NCBI RefSeq assembly: GCF_014195585.1
Contig: NZ_JACICA010000012.1
Span: forward strand, 1-55,305
Length of the DNA: 55,305 bases
DNA from: Alloprevotella rava
GTDB lineage: Bacteria > Bacteroidota > Bacteroidia > Bacteroidales > Bacteroidaceae
Reading direction: 5' to 3'
Of the stretch, positions 17,690-26,831 are shown one piece after another. Both the position numbers and the translations under genes were made by a program. Each line of letters opens with the position of its first letter. Position 1 is the first letter of the stretch. Below the pieces are notes generated by a model, which was given only the letters and a program-made list of their open reading frames with translations, had not been told where the DNA came from and did no database searches.

Positions 17690-18400
17690 TCAACCAATCT
17701 CTGAGACAAGTTTCAGTTTCTGCTCATCAAGAATTGTAATCTTCCGCCCATCTACCACGATTAGTTGCTCTACGGCAAAATCGGAAAGTGTGCGAATGGC
17801 ATTAGATGTTGTCATATTAGAAAGGTTTGCCAAATCTTCACGAGGTATCTTAATTGCAATAGCCTGAGAATCCTCTGCAACACCATAAGTATCACGTAAA
17901 AAGAGTAAAGACTCTGCCAAGCGTCCACGTATGTGCTTTTGAGTAAGACTAACGGTACGAAGATCTGAACTCCCCAACGCTTGTGCTAAATTCGTCATAA
18001 AAAATCTACACAACGCATTATTTTTCTGTAGGGCAAGATTTACCACTGGCATAGGAATCAAGCAAACAACAGAATCCTCAAAGGCTGCAGCAGAAGTTAC
18101 ATAACATTCGTTTGCCATCCAAGCACGATAGCCAAAATACTGAACAGGTCGCATCAAACGAAGCAACTGACTTCTGCCTCCTACACCATCACGATATATT
18201 TTAATCTTTCCCGAAATCAAACATATTAGGTATTCAGGCGTATCACCAACTTCATAAATAGGTTCATGCTTTCGATAGGTCACTACCCGCAAACTTTCAG
18301 CAAAAGTTTGCTTCTCATCTTCAGAAAGAAGCTGCCACAAATCATTCATTAAAGCAGTAATCTCCGACAATCCCCATTTATAACTTGAAGCCATTCTCAT
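17690..18400 (-). CDS. Crp/Fnr family transcriptional regulator
   Basis: The 236-residue protein has an N-terminal cyclic-nucleotide-binding-type beta barrel (about 20-135; YEVGDTPEYLICLISGKIKIY), a long dimer helix, and a C-terminal winged helix with the recognition region REDLANLSNMTTSNAIRTLSDF (about 185-210). No cysteines are placed as in an FNR iron-sulphur cluster. The ligand is unknown. Start at 18400 or the ATG two codons later are equally likely. A -7 box is placed 25 bases upstream. Confidence 0.88.
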   Translation of the reverse strand: MRMASSYKWGLSEITALMNDLWQLLSEDEKQTFAESLRVVTYRKHEPIYEVGDTPEYLICLISGKIKIYRDGVGGRSQLLRLMRPVQYFGYRAWMANECYVTSAAAFEDSVVCLIPMPVVNLALQKNNALCRFFMTNLAQALGSSDLRTVSLTQKHIRGRLAESLLFLRDTYGVAEDSQAIAIKIPREDLANLSNMTTSNAIRTLSDFAVEQLIVVDGRKITILDEQKLKLVSEIG

Positions 18401-18425
18401 AAGATTAAATGAAAAGTCAAAACAA

Positions 18426-18433
18426 CAAAGTTA
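18426..18433 (-). promoter_or_regulatory. -7 box for the Crp/Fnr gene
   Basis: Minus-strand TAACTTTG, 25 bases from the start at 18400. Apart from this and the repeat at 19024-19108, the roughly 1-kb region 18401-19395 shows no gene or RNA that I can support. Confidence 0.5.
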
Positions 18434-19023
18434 AAAGTATGTTTTATAACATTTCTTGCTACAAATATAAGAAGGCTATTTTATTTACACAAGACTTTAA
18501 CATCTTTTCCTAAACTTTCATACAGCGTTGTCTGTATTTTTCTATTGTAAAAGCACAGTCTATACAATTGTGCCAATCATACTTTACAATCATCCAAGAA
18601 ACAGATACAGCGATTGAAGCCTATCGGCTATATACTACCATGAAAGATTGAAAATCAAGAATTAAACAGAAAGATAAATATTCCAACTTACAAATCCACC
18701 TGCAATCAAAAGTCCGCTCTTATTGAATTTCTCTACTTGACAACTCCATATAAAGAACGCTTTTTAGGTAAAGCTACTTATCATCTTTTATGTTAAATCT
18801 CCACATAAAAGAAACATAATAAGGCGCTCTTTTGACAATCTCAATACACCAGCATACAGCCTAACTATAATGGTGAACATAAAAGCGAACAAGATTGACA
18901 ACAAATAGAAAATATATTTCTCCTCAAAATCTGCAACGGCTGTATGTATCTAGTTCACAAAATTGTAGTAAAAAGCGCATTGCAAATTACTTCAATAAAA
19001 GAAAACCTCTTTCTACTCTGCTG

Positions 19024-19108
19024 ATACAATAAGCCCGCCAGCTGATAGCCTTATTCTCTCAGCTGACATCCTTATTGTATTTTTAAACGCAATAAGGATA
19101 TTTACGAT
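19024..19108 (-). repeat. Modular palindromic intergenic repeat, copy 3
   Basis: Read on the minus strand it runs AATCGTAAATATCCTTATTG, then GCGTTTAAAAATA, CAATAAGGATGTCAGCTGAG, AATAAGGCTATCAGCTGG and CTTATTGTAT. Aligned by eye with copy 4 over about 88 bases it has only five or six differences. It stands in inverted orientation to copy 4, with the alpha-glucan gene block between them. Confidence 0.9.
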
Positions 19109-19293
19109 TATTTGTAAAATGAAAATGAGCTTATCACTTGTAATTCGTAAAACACTCAATAAAAAGACTTTTCTAAACTCTTCTGACAAGCAAAAATCAT
19201 AAACTTTCAACGATAAGATATTACCTGCATATAGTTTTATCAAGCCTCAAATAAAAAAACACATAAAAAATATCCTTATATCATTTTTTTGTA

Positions 19294-19301
19294 TAATTTT
19301 G
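19294..19301 (+). promoter_or_regulatory. Possible -7 box for the alpha-glucan cluster
   Basis: TAATTTTG followed by C, 94 bases before the start at 19396. No exact -33 box. Confidence 0.4.
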
Positions 19302-19395
19302 CTTTTAGGACAACAATAAAGCCGTCTGCATGGCATGATGGTACAAAACAAATCTGTCAAAGTAATATCAAACCTTAATCATAAATTATTTTACT

Positions 19396-21369
19396 ATGTC
19401 CTATTTGCAATTCGATAAAACGCAGATGACAAACCTTCAGGACTCCCTCTTCAAGGAGTTTCTGATCACAAGTCGCTCTGGTGCATACTGCTCCACAACT
19501 CTAGTAGGCTGCAATATCCGCAAATATCATGGTCTGCTGGTAGTTCCCGTTCCTGAATTAGATGAAGAAAACCACGTGATTCTCTCGGCCCTAGATGAAA
19601 CTATTATTCAACATGGCGCAGAATTCAACTTGGGGCTGCATAAGTACCAAGGTGAAAACTATAGTCCCAAAGGACATAAGTATATAACAAAATTTGAATG
19701 GGTCAAAGTTCCTACATGGACATATAGAATTGGTGGTGTAGTCTTGAAAAAGGAAATTAGCTATGGTGTCCACAACTCTCGTCTATACATACGCTACACA
19801 CTAGTTGAGGCTCACAGCCCAACTACACTCCGACTTCGTCCTTTCTTAGCTTTCCGAAATGTTCATGAATGGACTCATGCCAATGGTACTGCTGACAAGA
19901 GCTACAAGCTCATTGAGAATGGCATAAAAATGTGCCTATATAAAGGCTATCCAGAGCTCAACATGCAGCTAACCACCGATAAGGCAGAATTTCATTACGA
20001 CCCAAACTGGTACATGGGACTTGAATATCCAAAGGAACGAGAGCGTGGCTATAATTCGTTAGAAGATCTTCTTGTTCCTGGCTATTTTGAAATGCCCATA
20101 AAAACGGGAGAAAGTATTGTTTTCTCTGCATCGGTTAAAGAACCAGAAGAACCTTCTAAGCTCTCAGCCATGATGGACAAGGAAATTGCTCCACGCCTTC
20201 CTCTTGACAGTTTCTATCATTGCCTCGTTCACGCGGCCCACCAGTTCAAATTCCAAAAAGATGGCGAATCCTATCTCCTTGCTGGCTATCATTGGTTTAA
20301 GTCTCGCGCTCGTGATACGTTCATAGGACTTACAGGATTAACACTCGCAATTGGAGAGACTGAAGAGTTTGAATCATACATGACTACAGCTCAAAAAGCC
20401 ATCTACGATTATATAAATAAGCGTCCCATTAGTGTGCAAATTTATGAAATGGATAAACCAGATGTCTTACTTTGGGCCATTCGTACAGTACAAAACTATG
20501 CGCTTTACACATCCAGCAAACAATGCTATGAGAAATATGGCAGCTTGCTAAAAGATATGCTAGATTTTATCTGGAGCGGTAAGCATCCAAACCTCTTCCT
20601 TCATGAAAATGGTTTGCTCTATTCAAATGGTAAAGAAGAAGCCATTACGTGGATGAACTCCGTCGCTAATGGTAAGCCAATTGTGGCACGTTCGGGATAT
20701 ATTGTAGAATTCAATGCTCTCTGGTATAACGCTCTGAAATTCATTGAAGAGCTCCTTTTAGAAGCCGGAACAGAAGAAGAAAAAGATTTAGCAAACCGAC
20801 TTCATCGCATGGCAGAGAAAGTAGCTATTTCGTTCAAGAATACGTTCCTCAATGAATATGGCTACCTTCTCGATTATGTTGATGGCAATATGATGGATTG
20901 GAGCGTTCGTCCCAATCAATTGATTGCAATTGCGTTGGAATATTCTCCGCTTAACATAAAAGAACGAAAGACAGTTTTGGACGTTTGCACAAAGGAACTC
21001 GTAACTCCTAAAGGCATTCGCTCACTTTCTCCAAAGAGTGGAGGCTACAACCCTATGTATATAGGTAAGCAAACACAGCGTGACTATGCATATCATCAAG
21101 GAACTGCGTGGCCATGGCTGACAGGCTTCTATCTCAATGCCTACCTCAAAGTCTACAAGATGAGCGGAGTCAACTATATCGAACGACAACTCATTGGATT
21201 TGAAGAAGAGCTCTTCTATCACTGCGTTGGAACAATCCCAGAACTTTTCGACGGAAATCCTCGCTTTAGCGGCCGTGGAGCGATCTCTTTTGCCATGAAC
21301 GTCAGTGGTATTCTAACAGCACTGCACCTTGTAGAAAAGTTCCGAATCATGGAAGAAGAGGATTATTAA
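19396..21369 (+). CDS. Glycogen debranching enzyme (amylo-alpha-1,6-glucosidase)
   Basis: The 657-residue protein has the bacterial debranching N-terminal domain (TSRSGAYCSTTLVGCNIRKYHGLLV, about residues 26-50) and the C-terminal (alpha/alpha)6 domain with AGYHWFKSRARDTFIGLTGL, containing the likely catalytic aspartate, VDGNMMDWSVRPNQLIA and YHQGTAWPWLTGFY. Such enzymes remove alpha-1,6 branches of glycogen. It heads a three-gene alpha-glucan cluster with a GT4 glycosyltransferase (42 bases downstream) and a GH57 amylase, the arrangement often seen in Bacteroidales. Confidence 0.93.
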   Translation: MSYLQFDKTQMTNLQDSLFKEFLITSRSGAYCSTTLVGCNIRKYHGLLVVPVPELDEENHVILSALDETIIQHGAEFNLGLHKYQGENYSPKGHKYITKFEWVKVPTWTYRIGGVVLKKEISYGVHNSRLYIRYTLVEAHSPTTLRLRPFLAFRNVHEWTHANGTADKSYKLIENGIKMCLYKGYPELNMQLTTDKAEFHYDPNWYMGLEYPKERERGYNSLEDLLVPGYFEMPIKTGESIVFSASVKEPEEPSKLSAMMDKEIAPRLPLDSFYHCLVHAAHQFKFQKDGESYLLAGYHWFKSRARDTFIGLTGLTLAIGETEEFESYMTTAQKAIYDYINKRPISVQIYEMDKPDVLLWAIRTVQNYALYTSSKQCYEKYGSLLKDMLDFIWSGKHPNLFLHENGLLYSNGKEEAITWMNSVANGKPIVARSGYIVEFNALWYNALKFIEELLLEAGTEEEKDLANRLHRMAEKVAISFKNTFLNEYGYLLDYVDGNMMDWSVRPNQLIAIALEYSPLNIKERKTVLDVCTKELVTPKGIRSLSPKSGGYNPMYIGKQTQRDYAYHQGTAWPWLTGFYLNAYLKVYKMSGVNYIERQLIGFEEELFYHCVGTIPELFDGNPRFSGRGAISFAMNVSGILTALHLVEKFRIMEEEDY

Positions 21370-21411
21370 GAAGATATAAATAAAACGTCAAGCATCATCA
21401 ACTATAACACA

Positions 21412-22683
21412 ATGAATGTATTAATGTTTGGTTGGGAATTTCCCCCACATATCCTCGGAGGCTTAGGCACAGCAAGCTACGGCATTACGAAAGGACTTTC
21501 CCTACAGCCTGACACGCATATAACTTTTTGTATTCCTCGACCTTGGGGCGATGAGGACAAAAGTTTTATGAACATCATAGGACTGAGCGAAACCCCCATT
21601 GTCTGGAAAGACGTCAACTATGACTATGTCAAACAACGCCTTGGAGACAAGATGGACCCACAGCTTTACTATGATCTTCGTGACCATATTTATGCCGATT
21701 TCAATTACCGAATGACCGATGACTTAGGTTGTATTGAATTCTCTGGAAAATATCCGAGTAATCTATACGATGAAATTAATAACTACTCTATAGTTGCAGG
21801 AGTCATTGCCCGCCAACAGCAGTACGATATTATACACGCGCATGATTGGCTCACTTACCCCGCAGGCATTCACGCCAAAAACATAAGCGGCAAACCTCTT
21901 GTCATCCATGTTCATGCAACAGATTTTGATCGTAGTCGAGGCAACGTAAATCCCACGGTTTACAACATTGAGAAAGACGGAATGGACCACGCTGATTGCA
22001 TAATGTGCGTCAGCGAACTTACCCGCCAGACTGTAATAAATCACTACCATCAAGATCCTGCAAAATGCATTGCTATGCATAATGCAGTGTATCCGCTGGA
22101 TCAAGAAATTCTCGATATGGTAAATCAGCGGAAGCCGTTCAAAGAAAAGAAAACAAAAGTTGTCACTTTCCTCGGACGTCTTACAATGCAAAAGGGACCA
22201 GAATACTTCGTTGAAGCGGCAGCTCTTGTACTCAACCGTACACGCAACATCCGCTTTTGTATGGCTGGTTCAGGCGATATGATGGAAGAAATGATCAACC
22301 TAGTAGCATCTCACGGCATAGCAGATCGCTTCTTCTTCCCAGGCTTCATGAAAGGCAAACAAGTGTATGAAGTCTTTAGAGATAGTGATGTCTATGTCAT
22401 GCCTTCTGTTTCCGAGCCTTTTGGTATTTCGCCACTTGAAGCTATGCAATGTGATGTTCCTTCTATCATCAGTAAGCAGAGTGGCTGTGCTGAAATTCTC
22501 AAGAAATGTATCAAGACAGACTATTGGGACATTCACGCCATGGCCGATGCTATATACTCTATTTGTACCAATGATTCCCTCCATGAATATTTGGCAAAAG
22601 AGGGAAAAAGAGAGGTCGATGAAATCACCTGGGAAAAGGTGGGTCAACGCATCTATAATTGTTACCAGAATCTCCTAAATTAA
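21412..22683 (+). CDS. GT4-type glycosyltransferase, glycogen synthase-like
   Basis: The 423-residue protein has two Rossmann domains. The start MFGWEFPPHILGGLGTASYG (residues 4-23) holds the GGLG loop of starch/glycogen-synthase-like enzymes, HAHDWLTYPAG marks the acceptor domain, and the C-terminal domain has LGRLTMQKGP and the donor-binding PSVSEPFGISPLEAM. It presumably elongates an alpha-1,4-glucan, inferred from debranching enzyme and GH57 neighbours. The donor (UDP- or ADP-glucose) cannot be read from the sequence. Confidence 0.9.
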   Translation: MNVLMFGWEFPPHILGGLGTASYGITKGLSLQPDTHITFCIPRPWGDEDKSFMNIIGLSETPIVWKDVNYDYVKQRLGDKMDPQLYYDLRDHIYADFNYRMTDDLGCIEFSGKYPSNLYDEINNYSIVAGVIARQQQYDIIHAHDWLTYPAGIHAKNISGKPLVIHVHATDFDRSRGNVNPTVYNIEKDGMDHADCIMCVSELTRQTVINHYHQDPAKCIAMHNAVYPLDQEILDMVNQRKPFKEKKTKVVTFLGRLTMQKGPEYFVEAAALVLNRTRNIRFCMAGSGDMMEEMINLVASHGIADRFFFPGFMKGKQVYEVFRDSDVYVMPSVSEPFGISPLEAMQCDVPSIISKQSGCAEILKKCIKTDYWDIHAMADAIYSICTNDSLHEYLAKEGKREVDEITWEKVGQRIYNCYQNLLN

Positions 22684-22702
22684 TAATCTCGCAGCATACA
22701 AT

Positions 22703-24166
22703 ATGAAAACCATTTGCTTATATTTCGAAATACATCAGAATATCCATCTGAAGCGCTATCGTTTCTTCGATATTGGTACAGACCATTATTACTATGACGA
22801 CTACGAGAATGAGCGCTCTATAACTGAAACTGCAGAGAAGTCATATATCCCTGCGTTGCAAACGCTCATAGAGATGGCCAACAAGAATAAGGGGTTCTTC
22901 AAATGTGCAATCTCCTTGTCAGGCTGTGCCATTGAGCAGCTGGAAAACCATGCACCACAAGTGCTGGAGTTACTACAAGAACTCAACGACACTGGCTGCG
23001 TTGAATTCCTTGCGGAACCCTACTCCCACGGATTCTCTTCACTTAAAAATAAAGAGAGCTTCATAGCTGAGGTTCGCCATCTTTGCCACAAGATTAAAAC
23101 GCTCTTTGGACAAGAGCCTAAAGTATTCCGCAACTCTTGTCTAGTCTACGATGACGAAATTGGTGAGATTGTTGCAAAAATGGGATTTAATGCTATGCTA
23201 GCAGAAGGAGCAAAACATGTGCTTGGCTGGAAGAGTCCACATTTTGTTTACAACTGTTGCCGCAATCCTAAATTAAAACTGCTCCTTCGCGACCATAGTT
23301 TGTCCGAAGACATTAGTTATCGTTTCAATGACTCAAGCTGGAGTCAGTATCCACTCTTTGCGGATAAGTATGCCAATTGGATTGCACAACTTCCAGAAGA
23401 AGAACAAATTATAAATATCTTCATGGAACTTTGTGCACTTGGAATCTTCCAACCGCTCAACAGTAATATTCTAGAATTCTTCAAAGCACTTCCCGAACAA
23501 TTTCGCCAGCGTGGCATCACGTTCTCCACACCTTCTGAAATCGTAAGCAAAGTAAAATCATCTGGAGATCTCATTGTGGAATACCCAACCAGTTGGGTAG
23601 ACGAAGAGCGCGACATGTCTCCATGGCTAGGCAACATTATGCAGCAAGAAGCTTTCGACAAACTCTATAGTATTGCCGACCGTGTCCGCATTAGCCGTAA
23701 TCGTCGCCTACAACAAGACTTCGACTACCTGCAAGCATCCAACAATCTGCGCTTTATGTCTACTAAGGCTAATAGCTATGGAGGTTATCGAGGTATTTAC
23801 GACTCTCCTTATGATGCTTTCACCAACTATATGAACATCCTTGGCGACTTTATTGCGCGCGTCAATAGTCTTTATCCCGATATTGAGAACGAAGAATTAG
23901 ATCCGCTTCTCACGACTATCAAAAACCAAGAAGAAGAGCTTGAGCGAAAGGACCGCGAACTAGAAAAATTCCGCTTAATGTTGGCTAAATTTGAAGTTGG
24001 CGGCAACGCAGAAACTCCTATTCCCGAAACAAAAGTTGTAAAGGAAACCAAACCAAAAGCAACGACCAAAAAGACAGCAACTAAGAAAACTACACCTAAG
24101 AAGTCTACAACAAAGAGCAAGACCAGTACAAAAAAATCTCCTGCAACAAAATCTGTTGAAAAGTAA
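22703..24166 (+). CDS. GH57 family alpha-amylase with Lys/Thr-rich tail
   Basis: The 487-residue protein matches GH57 in the first 400 residues: CLYFEIHQNIHLKRYRFFD (region 1), then VEFLAEPYSHGFSSL (about 94-108) and FRNSCLVYDDEIGEI. The family hydrolyses or rearranges alpha-glucans by a retaining mechanism. A short coiled coil (about 405-435) precedes a very basic tail (444-487) made almost only of Lys, Thr, Ser, Ala and Pro, which is not part of the family fold. The gene follows the GT4 gene by 19 bases and ends at a terminator. Confidence 0.9.
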   Translation: MKTICLYFEIHQNIHLKRYRFFDIGTDHYYYDDYENERSITETAEKSYIPALQTLIEMANKNKGFFKCAISLSGCAIEQLENHAPQVLELLQELNDTGCVEFLAEPYSHGFSSLKNKESFIAEVRHLCHKIKTLFGQEPKVFRNSCLVYDDEIGEIVAKMGFNAMLAEGAKHVLGWKSPHFVYNCCRNPKLKLLLRDHSLSEDISYRFNDSSWSQYPLFADKYANWIAQLPEEEQIINIFMELCALGIFQPLNSNILEFFKALPEQFRQRGITFSTPSEIVSKVKSSGDLIVEYPTSWVDEERDMSPWLGNIMQQEAFDKLYSIADRVRISRNRRLQQDFDYLQASNNLRFMSTKANSYGGYRGIYDSPYDAFTNYMNILGDFIARVNSLYPDIENEELDPLLTTIKNQEEELERKDRELEKFRLMLAKFEVGGNAETPIPETKVVKETKPKATTKKTATKKTTPKKSTTKSKTSTKKSPATKSVEK

Positions 24167-24198
24167 TAGTGTTTCCACACATAATTAATACTCATTTA

Positions 24199-24236
24199 GA
24201 AGAGGACGGTCTCTTGACTGTCCTTTCTTTTTTCAA
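24199..24236 (+). terminator. Terminator after the GH57 gene
   Basis: AAGAGGACGGT pairs with ACTGTCCTTTC (one mismatch and G-T pairs) around CTCTTG, followed by TTTTTT. It ends the debranching-GT4-GH57 operon. Confidence 0.75.
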
Positions 24237-24284
24237 GAAAATTGTAAAAAGATAAGTTTTTATGGCAAATTAAAATTATTATCC

Positions 24285-24292
24285 TAACTTTG
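24285..24292 (+). promoter_or_regulatory. -7 box for the polysaccharide export gene
   Basis: TAACTTTG followed by C, 47 bases before the start at 24339. The gene thus has its own promoter after the preceding terminator. Confidence 0.5.
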
Positions 24293-24338
24293 CAACAATT
24301 TCATAACTTATAGTACAAAACAAAGCTATCAATTTATA

Positions 24339-25130
24339 ATGAATCGTTTTTTGCTGCTTATTATAATGGTGCTGGCATTGTTCTCTTCATGCCACACACA
24401 GGAAAAGGTTATCTATTTCCAAGACATGCATAACCGTGAAAGCTTCTCTACTCAAACCATTGAAGCAATGAAACTACAGCCGGGCGATAAGGTTAGTATA
24501 ATCGTAAGCAGTGCAGCTACTCCCGATCAAGCGGTACGTTATAACCTTGTTGTTGCGCAGCAACAAGTAGGCTCTGCAACAGCTCGTCAAAATAACCAAG
24601 TAGCCCTCTACACTATTGATGAACACGGAGAAGTTGATGTTCCTTGCATGGGGCGTATCAAAATTAGTGGACTCACACGTTCTGATGCCGCGGCAAAAAT
24701 ACAAAACCTCTTCCGCAACGGAATCCTCAACGACGCCGTTGTAACTATCAATGCCTACGACCAGTTCATCACCGTTCTTGGCGATGTCAAGAATCCTGGT
24801 CGAGTTCAGATTGGTCGCGACAACATTACGTTGCTCGAAGCTATCGGACAAGCTGGAGACCTTAATATTACAGCCCGACGTGATCGCATTCTCGTCATGC
24901 GCCAAGAAGGCAACGAAACAAAATCCTACTATGTAGACATTCGTTCCAAGAATCTAATGAACTCTCCCGTCTACAATCTCCGCCAGAACGATGTTATAAT
25001 CGTACAGCCCAATAAATTTAAAGCAAACCAATCTACGAACAACGCAAATAGTCTGACACAAATTGGAACATGGATATCAATTGCTTCTTTTGCAACGACA
25101 CTCATAACCCTATTCCTGATTAAGAAATAA
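24339..25130 (+). CDS. Wza-like polysaccharide export lipoprotein
   Basis: The 263-residue protein has a lipoprotein signal with Cys18 (LFSSC), a Poly_export domain (about 45-135; LQPGDKVSIIVSS, YTIDEHGEVDVPCMGRIKISGLT), an SLBB domain (about 145-215; ITVLGDVKNPGRVQIGRDNITLLEAIGQAGDL) and a C-terminal membrane segment (about 242-260). Wza proteins form the outer-membrane channel for capsule or exopolysaccharide. The usual partners (Wzc-type kinase, glycosyltransferases) are absent nearby, so it is an orphan here. Confidence 0.9.
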   Translation: MNRFLLLIIMVLALFSSCHTQEKVIYFQDMHNRESFSTQTIEAMKLQPGDKVSIIVSSAATPDQAVRYNLVVAQQQVGSATARQNNQVALYTIDEHGEVDVPCMGRIKISGLTRSDAAAKIQNLFRNGILNDAVVTINAYDQFITVLGDVKNPGRVQIGRDNITLLEAIGQAGDLNITARRDRILVMRQEGNETKSYYVDIRSKNLMNSPVYNLRQNDVIIVQPNKFKANQSTNNANSLTQIGTWISIASFATTLITLFLIKK

Positions 25131-25152
25131 GGTCATATATCAAAACACCCAC

Positions 25153-25190
25153 AAAACGCCTCGCATTTTTATCTGCTGAGGCGTTTTATG
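25153..25190 (+). terminator. Terminator after the export lipoprotein gene
   Basis: AAAACGCCTC pairs perfectly with GAGGCGTTTT around a 15-base loop; the T-run of the 3' arm continues into ATGTTT. Confidence 0.8.
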
Positions 25191-25316
25191 TTTCCACTAC
25201 AAATCTAGATTCTTAGAAAGAAACTTACCACAAAACTTTCAAAGAACATTTTGGCATTTGCTAAAAACCTTATGAACAGCAATAAAGAAACTTACTTTTT
25301 ATTAAGTGTATTATAA

Positions 25317-25402
25317 AATCGTAAATATCCTTATTGCGTTTGAAAATACAATAAGGATATCAGCTGACAGAATAAGGCTATCAGCTGACGCGCTTATTGT
25401 AT
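25317..25402 (+). repeat. Modular palindromic intergenic repeat, copy 4 (reference copy)
   Basis: ATCCTTATTG and CAATAAGGAT form a 10-bp inverted pair around CGTTTGAAAATA. Then AATAAGGATATCAGCTGACAG and AATAAGGCTATCAGCTGACGC form a 21-base tandem pair, and CTTATTGTAT closes the element. The core TCAGCTGA is itself palindromic. It is the clearest copy and inverted relative to copy 3. The rest of 25188-25475 shows nothing I can name. Confidence 0.9.
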
Positions 25403-25475
25403 CTGCAAGCCCAATAATAACTATGGTGCTATACTTCTCCTTTAGCGTAGCATAAGAAAATAAAGATCAAACTTA

Positions 25476-25507
25476 TTTGGTAAAATACAAAGAAAATTTT
25501 AGATTTG
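25476..25507 (+). promoter_or_regulatory. Promoter of the 25572 lipoprotein gene
   Basis: TTTG (25476-25479), a 20-base spacer and TAGATTTG (25500-25507) followed by C; start codon 64 bases downstream. Confidence 0.6.
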
Positions 25508-25571
25508 CAGCCATCATTGTAAAATCCAAATAATGATTAAAGATTCTTAGTATTCACCAAACAAAAAACCT

Positions 25572-26744
25572 ATGAAAACGAATCTAATGAAATGGATGTT
25601 GCTCATGAGCGTAATTCTCATGGGAATTGTATCGTGCAGCGATGAAACAGAGAAACCTTCGTTGGCAGCTCCTGAGATTGTGCAACATGAACAAACAGAT
25701 GACAACCCCATCAAATTGAGCTTCTCATGGACAGAAGTAAAAAATGCAACGGCTTATGTCTATGAACTTTCAACAGAAGTTGATGGAGTAAAAACTACAG
25801 TCGTTAAGGGAGAGACCCAAAAAACAAGTGCCGAAATTATTGGAAGTAAGGATATTCTCCTCTCTTTTGATACAAAATACACATTCAGTCTTTCTGCGAA
25901 GTCTCCACAGTTGGAATCAAAAACAGTTAGTGCAGTAGTCACAACATCAACTTCTCCTTTCAAGATGGAAGTAACAGAACTCAACTATCGTGGAGCTACA
26001 TTCAATGTTACTCCTTCAGATCCTAATATACCCTATCAAACAGCTCAGACAGATTGGGATAAATACGCAAAACACGAATCTGACTCTGCCTTTATAGCCA
26101 ATTATGACTTTGCATTCTATAAGGCTGTCCCACCTCCTTTCGTACCCTGGTATGCTAAAATGGAGAGTGCATGCCAAAAGGGTAATCACTCTTGGAAGAC
26201 TCGAATTCTGAGTCCAGGAAAAACATATATATTCTACTCTTACGGATGTAAATTCCAATCTAAGGAAAATCCCAAGAATCCTGTTGTACTTATTACTCCA
26301 TTTGTAAAAGTAAAATTTACTACCCCAGAGTGGAAGGCTACTAGCCAAATGACTTTCAATGTAACTTCTGTCAGCCAAACTCTCAAAGATGGTAAGGTTG
26401 TCTCTGTAATCAAAGTTATTCCCTCCTCCAATACCGAAAAGTATTTCGTAACTTTCGTAGAGGATGAGTACGTTGAAAAGAATTATGGTGGCAGCGACTT
26501 CAACCTCTTGATGGGACGCATGGGCGATGCTGAAAAAATGGGTATAGTAAGAAACTACAATTGGGGAGCCTCCAAACTGCTTCACTCAGGAGAACAAACT
26601 ATTTCCAATACAGAAACAGGAATCAGTGGTGACCAAAATATTACTGCTGGTAAAAAGTACCATGCAATAGTCATCGGAATGAGTGATGATGGACTTCAAA
26701 CAACAGAAATCAAGCGTTTGGACTTAACCGCGCCTTCTAAATAA
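25572..26744 (+). CDS. Surface lipoprotein with fibronectin III-like domain, function unknown
   Basis: The 390-residue protein has a lipoprotein signal with Cys22 (MGIVSC). Residues about 32-128 have the strand pattern of a fibronectin type III domain (KLSFSWTEVKNATAYVYELS ... FDTKYTFSLSAKS). The remaining part is beta-rich with no family that I recognise. Its signal and position before a lipoprotein peptidase suggest the cell surface. It has its own promoter and is followed by a hairpin, so it need not be co-transcribed with the peptidase. Confidence 0.8.
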   Translation: MKTNLMKWMLLMSVILMGIVSCSDETEKPSLAAPEIVQHEQTDDNPIKLSFSWTEVKNATAYVYELSTEVDGVKTTVVKGETQKTSAEIIGSKDILLSFDTKYTFSLSAKSPQLESKTVSAVVTTSTSPFKMEVTELNYRGATFNVTPSDPNIPYQTAQTDWDKYAKHESDSAFIANYDFAFYKAVPPPFVPWYAKMESACQKGNHSWKTRILSPGKTYIFYSYGCKFQSKENPKNPVVLITPFVKVKFTTPEWKATSQMTFNVTSVSQTLKDGKVVSVIKVIPSSNTEKYFVTFVEDEYVEKNYGGSDFNLLMGRMGDAEKMGIVRNYNWGASKLLHSGEQTISNTETGISGDQNITAGKKYHAIVIGMSDDGLQTTEIKRLDLTAPSK

Positions 26745-26757
26745 ACAATATAACAAT

Positions 26758-26819
26758 AGCCGTTCCAGCTCTGAAAATAATACCAATTATAACCTTCAAT
26801 ATACTGGAACGGCTTTAAT
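26758..26819 (+). terminator. Long-loop terminator before the M64 peptidase gene
   Basis: AGCCGTTCCAG (26758-26768) pairs perfectly with CTGGAACGGCT (26804-26814), followed by TTAATTTTTG. The loop is 35 bases, longer than usual. Confidence 0.6.
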
Positions 26820-26831
26820 TTTTGACATAAT

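Noticed and set aside
19013-19243. 76-residue minus-strand frame
   Set aside because: It starts in AT-rich DNA and ends inside repeat copy 3, so the repeat supplies part of its sequence.
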